This document shows positions 1 through 5,939 of a DNA stretch of 8,627 nt, piece after piece. Each line of letters starts with the position of its first letter. Positions within the stretch are counted from its first letter, which is position 1. Made by a program: the position numbers and the translations under genes. The stretch is from Clostridia bacterium (GTDB taxonomy: Bacteria; Bacillota; Clostridia; Oscillospirales; Acutalibacteraceae), in NCBI GenBank assembly GCA_017534365.1, contig JAFWCS010000409.1, positions 1 through 8,627 of the forward strand, given 5' to 3'. The notes beneath the pieces are model-generated. The model was not told the origin of the DNA and did not search any database. It saw only the letters and a list, made by a program, of their open reading frames with translations.

Positions 1-62
1 GCCGTTCATTATCGCGCGCACTTGATTAACCGCCCGTCTTCTGCTGTCGCGCAAATAATGCC

Positions 63-236
63 GCAATGGACAAGAAAGCCATTGCAGCTGAGAAAGCAGT
101 ATGAAAAACGAAAGCCCAAATCACAGCCACTAATATCGAAATCAGGAATACAGCTATATCTCCTGCTCAGGAAGCGATCTCCAAAGCCCTTGACCTACAA
201 GGCTTTCAGGCCTCCAAAAGCGTGACAGCACAGTAA
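63..236 (+). pseudogene. interrupted reading frame, possible gene remnant
   Basis: I do not recognise this. From ATG 63 the frame reads MDKKAIAAEKAV, hits TGA at 102-104, then continues open for about 43 codons (KTKAQITATNIEIR..., ending ALDLQGFQASKSVTAQ) to TAA at 234-236. The composition across the stop (Ala, Lys, Gln, Thr, Ile in helical-looking order) is more protein-like than the overlapping frame from TTG 22 to 225, which is a very basic, Pro/Arg/Lys-rich string with no recognisable character. No convincing SD precedes ATG 63. The frame could be the C-terminal remnant of a gene broken by a nonsense mutation, or chance. The surrounding 250 bases are clearly lower in G+C than the operon to the right. 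Nothing else is supported in the first 240 bases. Confidence 0.2.
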
Positions 237-244
237 CCCCATAC

Positions 245-286
245 AAAAAGCGCCCCGACCGCAGACTTCAAACTGCGATCGGGGCG
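245..286 (-). terminator. intrinsic terminator of the small - strand gene
   Basis: The arms at 251-264 (CGCCCCGACCGCAG) and 273-286 (CTGCGATCGGGGCG) pair over 14 positions around an 8-base loop; the one non-Watson-Crick position is a G-U-type pair in one strand's RNA. Read on the - strand the hairpin is followed by C and then TTTTT (249-245), the classic Rho-independent layout. It begins about 40 bases past the TGA at 329-327. On the + strand the tail (AAGTCATTTCAA) is poor in T, so termination of + transcription is less likely, although the hairpin could act in both directions. Confidence 0.85.
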
Positions 287-326
287 AAGTCATTTCAACA
301 ATTCAATTATGAATCGAATGTGTGAG

Positions 327-567
327 TCAGTCTTCCAGATAGATCGGATTCTGCCGGACATAGTCTCTCAATTCGCCGGCAAGCAGCAGGTTGACATATT
401 CCACCGGCTTGTTGTAGAGCAGATCATCCAGCGCCGATCGTTCATACATTGTGTCCGCGCACAGATCCTTGACCGCATACACGTCGATCGAATACCGCAC
501 GCCGTCAACGTCCTCCATCTCCATTGCCCGTGTCGAGATCATACTCGCAGCGTCTCACATAAACCAT
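327..567 (-). pseudogene. DUF6061-like small protein gene, frameshifted
   Basis: Two frames together look like one small protein. Frame A starts at ATG 567-565 behind a strong SD (GGAGGA, 576-571) and reads MVYVRRCEYDLDTG before running into TGA at 507-505. Frame B is open from the next frame and carries MEMEDVDGVRYSIDVYAVKD... to QNPIYLED, stopping at 329-327; its own ATG at 542 has no SD and an in-frame TGA lies five codons upstream. Joining A at codon 14 to the ATG at 524-522 by skipping one A (525) gives a protein of about 79 residues. From memory, the order C-x-YD-x-DTG, E-x-D-G, ID-x-x-AV, AD-x-MY-x-RS-x-LD, LxYN-x-P-x-EY matches small clostridial proteins annotated DUF6061, whose function is unknown. 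The simplest reading is a one-base insertion; a sequencing error is possible. A terminator follows directly. No promoter could be assigned upstream. Confidence 0.55.
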
Positions 568-570
568 ATT

Positions 571-576
571 TCCTCC
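571..576 (-). promoter_or_regulatory. ribosome binding site of frame A of the DUF6061-like gene
   Basis: GGAGGA lies three bases upstream of ATG 567-565, slightly tight but much stronger than anything ahead of ATG 542. It is the reason for placing the gene start at 567 and hence for reading the locus as frameshifted. Confidence 0.6.
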
Positions 577-774
577 GTTCCGCAAACGGCTGTTGATAGT
601 CGCCTCGTTGCTCCGACGCTGAATCAAGCCGTCTGCTCGTCACTTCATTTTGATTTCTTGTTTGCTATTGCCGTAACCAACCCAGCCCGACAGTCCCGCA
701 ACTTTTGAAATCTTTTTTGAATTACTGGTTTATGAACACTCGCCATGGCAGGCAGGCAGTTTTTTGGGTCGGGC
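577..774. other. intergenic region without recognised gene
   Basis: This lies between the isomerase stop and the DUF6061-like gene. It is lower in G+C than the operon. I see no intrinsic terminator for the operon here: short T/A runs at 711-718 and 760-765 are not preceded by a convincing hairpin on the - strand. A short open stretch on the - strand (ISKVAGLSGWVGYGNSKQEI..., about 712-641, ending at TGA) has no start or SD and is not called. GGCA is repeated three times at 747-758. Confidence 0.4.
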
Positions 775-2253
775 TCAGTCGAACGGATTCTCGGTCTTAT
801 AGGGCAGGCCTTTCGGCTGATTATAGGCGATGTTCTTCACGCCGAGGAAGCGGAAGACCTCATAGAGCGCCTTGCCGTAATGGCCGAAGGCGACCGCGCC
901 GTGATGCGGGAAATGCTGATCGATGAGCACGTGGCGGTAGAAGCGGCCCATCTCCGGGATCGCAAACACGCCGATGCCGCCGAAGGAGCCGGTCGCAACG
1001 TCAAGCACCTCGCCCTGAGCGATGTAGCTGCGCAGCACGCCCTCGCTGTCACACTGCAAGCGATAGAAGGTGATGTCGCCGGCAGCGATATCGCCCTCGA
1101 GGGTGCCGCGGGTGAAGTCGGGATCGCTCCCTTCCGGCTCGAGCAGGCGGTGCTGGATGAGCTGATATTTGACCGCGCGGTCCGCGCACATCTTGCAGCT
1201 CGGGGTATTGCCGCAGTGGAAGCCCATGAAGGTGTCGGTCAGGGCGTAAGCCGTCCTGCCCTTGATCTCCTTCTCATAAAGGGAAGCGGGCACGGAATTG
1301 TTGATGTCGAGGAGCGTGACCGCATCCGCGGAGACGCAGGCGCCGATATATTCGCTCAGCGCGCCGTAGATATCGACCTCGCAGGCCACGGGGATGCCGC
1401 GGGAAGCCAGGCGGGAGTTGACGTAGCAGGGTTCGAAGCCGAACTGCTCCGGGAACGCCGGCCAGCATTTATCCGCGAACACGACGTAATCCCGCGCGCC
1501 CTTGTGCTGCTCTGCCCAGTCGAGGAGCGTGAGCTCGAACTGCGCCATGCGCGGCAGCATTTCGGGATAGTTGTTGCCGGTCTGCCCGAGCTCCTGCGCC
1601 ATATCTTCGCAGACGGCGGGAATGCGGGGGTCGTTCGCGTGGGCTTTATAGGCGACGAGCAGATCCAGCTCGCTGTTTTCCTCGATCTCGACGCCGAGCT
1701 CATACAGCCCCTTGATCGGCGCGTTGCAGGCGAAGAAATCCTGGGGACGCGGGCCGAAGGTGATGACCTTCAGATGCTGCACGCCGATGACCGCGCGCGC
1801 GATCGGCACAAACTCCGCGATCATCGCCGCAATGTCCTGCGCCGTGCCGACGGGATAGGCCGGCAGATAGGCCGCCAGGTGACGCATCGCCAGATTATAA
1901 GAGCAGTTGAGCATGCCGCAGTAAGCGTCGCCGCGCCCGTTGATCAGGTCGCCGTCGCCCTCCGCCGCGGCCACGAACATGCAGGGGCCGTCGAAGTTCT
2001 CTGCGATCAGCGTTTCCGGCGTTTCGGGGCCGAAATTGCCGAGGAACACCACGAGCGCATTGCAGCCGGCGGCCTTGACGTCGTCCACCGCTTTGCGCAT
2101 ATCCGCTTCGTTCTCCACCGTGACGGGGCATTCGTACAGATCGCCGTCATAGGCGCTGACGATCGCCTGCCGGCGGGAAATAGAGAGCGCGATCGGGAAG
2201 CAGTCGCGGCTGACGGCAACGATGCCGAGCTTGACGTCGGGAATGTTTTTCAT
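775..2253 (-). CDS. L-fucose/L-arabinose isomerase-family protein (COG2407)
   Basis: This is a 492-residue cytoplasmic aldose-ketose isomerase of the FucI/AraA fold. The N-terminal part carries VKLGIVAVSRDCFP (7-20) and ALVVFLGNFGPETPETL (66-82), hallmarks of the clostridial COG2407 group. The likely metal-binding residues lie in the C-terminal half: Glu292 in CEVDIYGAL, Asp316 in LLDINN, and a late histidine in HFPHHGAVAFGH (447-458), in the order of E. coli FucI Glu337/Asp361/His528; FHCGN (345-349) is a further conserved patch. Length is somewhat below FucI (about 590) and near AraA (about 500). The start is set by AAGGAGG eight to nine bases upstream, inside the last codons of the kinase gene; only one base separates the kinase stop from this ATG, so translation is probably coupled. 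It is the last gene of the operon. The substrate cannot be read from sequence: next to a xylulokinase-type gene, an aldopentose (xylose, or arabinose) is as plausible as fucose. No clear terminator follows the stop at 777-775. Confidence 0.85.
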   Translation of the reverse strand: MKNIPDVKLGIVAVSRDCFPIALSISRRQAIVSAYDGDLYECPVTVENEADMRKAVDDVKAAGCNALVVFLGNFGPETPETLIAENFDGPCMFVAAAEGDGDLINGRGDAYCGMLNCSYNLAMRHLAAYLPAYPVGTAQDIAAMIAEFVPIARAVIGVQHLKVITFGPRPQDFFACNAPIKGLYELGVEIEENSELDLLVAYKAHANDPRIPAVCEDMAQELGQTGNNYPEMLPRMAQFELTLLDWAEQHKGARDYVVFADKCWPAFPEQFGFEPCYVNSRLASRGIPVACEVDIYGALSEYIGACVSADAVTLLDINNSVPASLYEKEIKGRTAYALTDTFMGFHCGNTPSCKMCADRAVKYQLIQHRLLEPEGSDPDFTRGTLEGDIAAGDITFYRLQCDSEGVLRSYIAQGEVLDVATGSFGGIGVFAIPEMGRFYRHVLIDQHFPHHGAVAFGHYGKALYEVFRFLGVKNIAYNQPKGLPYKTENPFD

Positions 2254-2254
2254 A

Positions 2255-3682
2255 TTATAATTCCTCCTTAAAGAAATCTTTCAACATCGGATAAAGGGTC
2301 CGGAATTTCGCGTATTTCTTCTCATAGACGGCGACCAGCGCGGGATCCGGCTCGATCACAGCCTCCACGGCGGGCGCCACTTCAAACGGATGCCCGTCCG
2401 CCTGCGCGGCCAGCACCGCGCCGCCGAGGGCCGGGCCCTCGTTGCGGATCACCTGCAGCCGGGCGTTCAGCACCGCCGCGAGCACCTGCATCCAGACGGG
2501 ATTCTTCGTGCCGCCGCCGCAGACGGTCGCCGCGCGGATCGGCGTCGGGCAGAGGGCGACGCAGTCGCGGATCGCGAACGAAACGCCTTCGAGCACCGCC
2601 AGGGCCATCGCTTCGCGCCCGTCGGCATGCGTGAGGCCCACAAAGGCGCCGCGCACCGCCCCGTCGTTATGGGGGCAGCGCTCGCCGGAGAGATAGGGCA
2701 GGAAATAGAGCTGCCTTGCCGCGGCGTCCGGCGTGAGCGCGGGCGTGAGCGCGGCGTAATCCTTCGTCTGCAGCACCGTTTCCACCAGCCACTGATTGCA
2801 GCTTGCCGCAGAGAGGATGCAGCCCATCAGATGCCATTTGCCGTTCGCGTGGCAGAAGGAATGCAGGGCGGGATTCTTCGTTCTGACGTAGGTCTCGGTC
2901 GGCAGGAAGACCGTGCCGCTCGTGCCCAGCGAGATGTTGCACTGCCCGTCCCGCACTGTGGCGGTGCCGATGGCGGCGGCGGCGTTACCCCCCGCCCCGG
3001 CGCACACGACGGCGTCCAAGCCGAAGAGCGTCGTTCGGCCGATCGGCGCGCCGCTTTCATAGACGGCGGGCAGCATCGTTTCGTCCAGGCCCAGCAGATC
3101 GAGCATCTCCGGCGACCAGCGGCGGTGTTCCACGTCGAAATAGAGCGTGCCGGAGGCGTCGCTCACGTCGGTCGCGAACACGCCGGTGAGCAGATAGTTG
3201 ATATAATCCTTCGGCAGGCAGATCTTTCTGCACTGCGCGAATATTTTGGGTTCGTTTGCCCGCACCCAAAGCACCTTCGGCGCCGTGAAGCCGGCAAAGG
3301 CAATGTTGCCCGTGCGCGCCTGCAGCGCCTCCATGCCGATCTCCTGATTCAGATACGCGGTTTCTTTGCCTGTGCGCGTATCGTTCCAGAGGATCGCCGG
3401 GCGCAGGATGCGGTCGTTTGCGTCGAGCATGACCAACCCGTGCATCTGCCCGCCGACGCCGACACCGCGCACCTGCGCGGGATCGATCTGCGCGAGCAGC
3501 CGCTGCAGGCCGCGCTGCACGGCCGCCCACCAATCCGCCGGATCCTGCTCGCTCCAGCCCGGATGCGGGAAGGAGAGCGGATAGGTTTCCGTCGCTTCGC
3601 CGATCATCCGCCCCGCGCCGTCGGTCAGCAGGAGCTTGACCGACGAGGTGCCGAGATCGACGCCGATATAATACTGATTCAT
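2255..3682 (-). CDS. xylB: xylulokinase-like FGGY carbohydrate kinase, catalytic Asp absent
   Basis: This 475-residue FGGY kinase would phosphorylate a ketopentose (D-xylulose in the classical reaction) with ATP. Visible family features: N-terminal phosphate loop GVDLGTSSVK (7-16, Asp9); the substrate-binding GQMHG (78-82) typical of xylulokinases; AILWNDTRT (96-104); GFTAPKVLWV (131-140); LPKDYINYLLTG (156-167); SLGTSGTVF (251-259); FLPYLSGERCPHND (327-340); C-terminal GGGTKNP (389-395) and GPALGGAVLAA (416-426). Compared with E. coli XylB, whose catalytic-base Asp233 sits in VVAGGGDNAAGAVG, this protein reads VVCAGAGGNAAAAIG: Gly232 (codon GGT, 2989-2987) replaces the Asp, and about seven residues are missing just upstream (IGRTTLFGLDAVV). 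All other core motifs are intact and the frame is open throughout. The start overlaps the GH3 stop as ATGA, with GAGGTG as SD. The family is certain; whether the enzyme is active is open. Confidence 0.9.
   Translation of the reverse strand: MNQYYIGVDLGTSSVKLLLTDGAGRMIGEATETYPLSFPHPGWSEQDPADWWAAVQRGLQRLLAQIDPAQVRGVGVGGQMHGLVMLDANDRILRPAILWNDTRTGKETAYLNQEIGMEALQARTGNIAFAGFTAPKVLWVRANEPKIFAQCRKICLPKDYINYLLTGVFATDVSDASGTLYFDVEHRRWSPEMLDLLGLDETMLPAVYESGAPIGRTTLFGLDAVVCAGAGGNAAAAIGTATVRDGQCNISLGTSGTVFLPTETYVRTKNPALHSFCHANGKWHLMGCILSAASCNQWLVETVLQTKDYAALTPALTPDAAARQLYFLPYLSGERCPHNDGAVRGAFVGLTHADGREAMALAVLEGVSFAIRDCVALCPTPIRAATVCGGGTKNPVWMQVLAAVLNARLQVIRNEGPALGGAVLAAQADGHPFEVAPAVEAVIEPDPALVAVYEKKYAKFRTLYPMLKDFFKEEL
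2263..2269 (-). promoter_or_regulatory. ribosome binding site of the isomerase gene
   Basis: AAGGAGG sits in the final Lys-Glu-Glu-Leu codons of the kinase gene and precedes ATG 2253 by about nine bases. The kinase C-terminus thus doubles as the translation signal of the next gene, a sign of coupled expression. Confidence 0.8.
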
Positions 3683-5739
3683 AGCTTCACCTCATGCTGC
3701 ATGGCGTCCGCCGCATCCTGCCCGACGAAGAACGTATAGTCCGGGGCAAGATACCAGCTTTTGGACGCCGGATCATAGAATTTCAGATCGTCCTTCCGCA
3801 CGGGCACGGTCACCTCGACCGCCTCGCCCGCGGAAACCGATACTTTTTTAAAGCCCTTGAGCAGTTTGACCGGATGATCGCCCGCAGCGCCGGCATAGAC
3901 CTGCACGACGGTTTTGCCCGCCCGCGCGCCGGTGTTCTTCACGGTCAGCGTGATCGTGATCTCGTCGCCGGCGTCCTGCGCCTTTGGCGCTTCATACGCG
4001 AAGGTCGTGTAGGACAGGCCGAAGCCGAAGGGATAGGCGGCTTCCTTCTTTTCTTTATCCAGCAGCGTATAACCGTGGTAATAACCGTATTCGATCGTGC
4101 GTTCCGGATCGCCCGGGAAGAGGAAGGACGGATAATCGTCCTCGGATTTCGCGATCGTGAAGGGCAGATGGCCGCAGGGATTCTGCGCGCCGGTCAGGAG
4201 ATCCGCGAGCGCGCGGCCGCCCTCCATGCCGCCGTAGAAGGAATGCAGGATCGCCGCAGGTTCGTTTTTCCATTCCTCGATCACATAGGCGCTGCCGCCG
4301 ATGATATTGACGATCACGTTTTTGAACGCGCAGCAGGCGCTGTGGATCAGCGCAACCTCCGCCGGCGGGATGCGCAGCGAATAGCGGTCGCCGCCCATGG
4401 CCTTCTGCGTCGTCGCGTCGCTCTTGGAGAAGTTGGCGAGGTTCTCGCCCTCCTGCTTATAATCGCTGCCGACGCAGACCACAACGGCGTCGCAGGCCGT
4501 GATCTCCGCCCTGCGCGCGGCGAAATCCGTGCCCGCGCAGCACACGACGTTCGCGGGGCCGAACGCCTCGCACAGGCCGCGATAGGGCGTGACGACGTAG
4601 GGGGCGGCAACGGAGCTCGAGCCGTGGTCGCCGACGTTGATCCGGTCGGCGTACCGCCCGATCACCGCCACCTTTTTCGCGGCGGTCAGCGGCAGAAGCC
4701 CGTTGTTTTTCAGCAGCACCGTGCCCTCCGCCGCAGCGCGCCGGGCAAGCGCGGTGTGCTTTTTGCAGGCGACGACGGATTTCGGCGGGCGCCGCAGCGC
4801 CGGCGTGATTTTGATCAGTCCGCGCAGGATGCTCTCGACCGAAGCGTCGATCTCCTCCATCGTGATCTTGCCGGTTTTCAGCAAGAGCGGGAGCGCGTAA
4901 TAACGCATGCGCTGGGGCATTTCGATATCCATGCCCGCTTTCAGCGCTTTGGCGGCGTGGCGCACGCCCATGAGAAAATCGGAGATCGTGAAGCCCTGGA
5001 AGCCCCATTGCTCGCGCAGCACGTCCTTGAGCAGGTACTTGCTCTCGCAGCACTGATCGCCGCGGAACAGATTATAAGCGCCCATGATCGACATCGCGCC
5101 TGCGTCGATGCAGGCCTTGAACTGCGGAAAATAGACCTCGTGCGCCGTGACCTCCTCCGCCTCCACGTTGACGTCAAAGCGGATATTCTCGATGCTGTTG
5201 AAGGCGAAATGCTTCGGGCAGGCGATCACGCCCTTCTCCTGCACGGCCTTCGTCAGCGCCGCGCCCATGCGGGAGAGCAGATAGGGGTCTTCGCCGTAGG
5301 TCTCCTGCGCCCGGCCCCAGCGGGGATTGCGCAGCAGATTGATGCAGATGCCGGCGAAGTAATTGCCGCCCTGCGCCGCGACCTCATCCGCGATCGCGCT
5401 GCCGATCTCGTATTCGAGCGCGTCGTCAAAGGAAGCGCCGCGCGCCATGGAGACCGGGAAGCAGGTGCTGTTGCCCATCACGACGCCGCGCGGGCCGTCC
5501 GAAAACGCGACCTGCGGAATCCCGAGCCGTTTGACGCCGCCCGCGATGCAGGGGCGGCAGTTGTATTTTTGTCCTTTGGTAATCAGATCGAAGCCGTTGC
5601 GCAGGAAGAACGCCTGCCCGGCCAGCATATGCAGCTTTTCCGCGGTTTTCAGCTCCGCGCGCAGGGCGGCCGCAGCCTCCCGCAGCGACGCGTCTGACGG
5701 CGCGGCCTGATACTGACGCACGGCCTGCTCAAAGTTCAT
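3679..5739 (-). CDS. glycoside hydrolase family 3 beta-glycosidase
   Basis: This 686-residue retaining beta-glycosidase (beta-glucosidase or beta-xylosidase class) lacks a signal peptide, so it should hydrolyse imported oligosaccharides in the cytoplasm. The N-terminal TIM barrel covers about 30-315, with substrate-pocket SDGPRGV (80-86), NLLRNPRWGRAQETYGEDP (134-152), CPKHFAFN (174-181) and the nucleophile Asp254 in GFTISDF (249-255). The alpha/beta sandwich covers about 335-530 (AAEGTVLLKNNGLLPL); the likely acid/base is Glu430 or Glu432 in SDYKQEGEN. Roughly 17 extra residues separate this from the DRYSLRIPP segment (451-459), where many family members read EG-x-DR directly. A C-terminal fibronectin-III-like domain (about 590-675) follows YPFGFGLSYTTF. 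It is first in the operon: promoter at 5772-5800, SD GGAGG at 5754-5750, and its stop overlaps the kinase start by four bases. The preferred sugar cannot be told from sequence; the neighbouring kinase and isomerase argue for a pentoside such as xylo-oligosaccharide. Confidence 0.93.
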   Translation of the reverse strand: MNFEQAVRQYQAAPSDASLREAAAALRAELKTAEKLHMLAGQAFFLRNGFDLITKGQKYNCRPCIAGGVKRLGIPQVAFSDGPRGVVMGNSTCFPVSMARGASFDDALEYEIGSAIADEVAAQGGNYFAGICINLLRNPRWGRAQETYGEDPYLLSRMGAALTKAVQEKGVIACPKHFAFNSIENIRFDVNVEAEEVTAHEVYFPQFKACIDAGAMSIMGAYNLFRGDQCCESKYLLKDVLREQWGFQGFTISDFLMGVRHAAKALKAGMDIEMPQRMRYYALPLLLKTGKITMEEIDASVESILRGLIKITPALRRPPKSVVACKKHTALARRAAAEGTVLLKNNGLLPLTAAKKVAVIGRYADRINVGDHGSSSVAAPYVVTPYRGLCEAFGPANVVCCAGTDFAARRAEITACDAVVVCVGSDYKQEGENLANFSKSDATTQKAMGGDRYSLRIPPAEVALIHSACCAFKNVIVNIIGGSAYVIEEWKNEPAAILHSFYGGMEGGRALADLLTGAQNPCGHLPFTIAKSEDDYPSFLFPGDPERTIEYGYYHGYTLLDKEKKEAAYPFGFGLSYTTFAYEAPKAQDAGDEITITLTVKNTGARAGKTVVQVYAGAAGDHPVKLLKGFKKVSVSAGEAVEVTVPVRKDDLKFYDPASKSWYLAPDYTFFVGQDAADAMQHEVKL

Positions 5740-5771
5740 TTCGCTTTTTCCTCCTCGCCCGTATTTTTTTC

Positions 5772-5800
5772 ATTATAACCGATTCGGCTGCGGTTTGCAA
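5772..5800 (-). promoter_or_regulatory. sigma-A-type promoter of the GH3-kinase-isomerase operon
   Basis: Read on the - strand, -35 TTGCAA (5800-5795) and -10 TATAAT (5777-5772) are separated by exactly 17 bases, about 30 bases upstream of the GH3 ribosome binding site. The spacer contains the palindrome CCGATTCGG (5779-5787) and the wider inverted repeat AACCG (5777-5781) / CGGTT (5791-5795), which could be an operator. No regulator gene is visible in the window. Confidence 0.75.
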
Positions 5801-5853
5801 TCTTTTCTTTGACATTTATGACAGAAAAGTGTGAAATCCTTACAAAAAATCTA

Positions 5854-5882
5854 TTGCTTTTGTCCTTTTCGTTTAGTATAAT
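5854..5882 (+). promoter_or_regulatory. sigma-A-type promoter of the LRR protein-transporter pair
   Basis: TTGCTT (5854-5859) and a perfect TATAAT (5877-5882) are separated by 17 bases. Transcription should begin near 5889-5890, leaving a leader of about 50 bases. It is divergent from the operon promoter; the two -10 boxes are about 100 bases apart, so one regulator could touch both. Confidence 0.75.
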
Positions 5883-5894
5883 AGTATCATTGAA

Positions 5895-5925
5895 TCCGCA
5901 TCGCTGCCGGGCGCAGCGATCCGGA
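5895..5925 (+). promoter_or_regulatory. hairpin in the 5' leader of the LRR gene
   Basis: TCCG-c-ATCGCTGC (5895-5907) pairs with GCAGCGAT-c-CGGA (5913-5925) around a five-base loop, giving a 12-pair stem with a single C-C mismatch. It starts a few bases after the predicted transcription start and ends just before the SD (AAGGAGG, 5927-5933). There is no T tract, so it is not a standard terminator. It could stabilise the mRNA, modulate translation, or act as a DNA operator; the sequence alone does not decide. Confidence 0.55.
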
Positions 5926-5939
5926 AAAGGAGGAAGCTT

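Noticed and set aside
22..225. 67-codon + strand frame from TTG 22
   Set aside because: It has an extremely basic, Pro/Lys/Arg-rich translation and no SD; the neighbouring frame looks more protein-like.
309..708. + strand frames of 95 and 85 codons over the DUF6061-like gene
   Set aside because: They are antisense to the small - strand gene, which has an SD, family-like motifs and a terminator.
747..758. GGCA repeated three times
   Set aside because: It is too short to be more than chance; no hairpin or array extends from it.
745..2271. 508-codon + strand open frame opposite the isomerase gene
   Set aside because: It is a shadow of high-G+C codons. Its translation is rich in Arg, Ala, His, Asp and Val repeats without family motifs, while the opposite strand encodes a clear isomerase.
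2390..5697. Long + strand open frames (449 and 667 codons) opposite the kinase and GH3 genes
   Set aside because: They lie antisense to well-supported genes, are Arg/Ala/His-rich with no recognisable domain, and have no SD signals.
5786..5800. Possible CcpA (cre) site overlapping the -35 of the operon
   Set aside because: TTGCAAACC begins like a cre site but the central CG is displaced by one base and the right half does not match.
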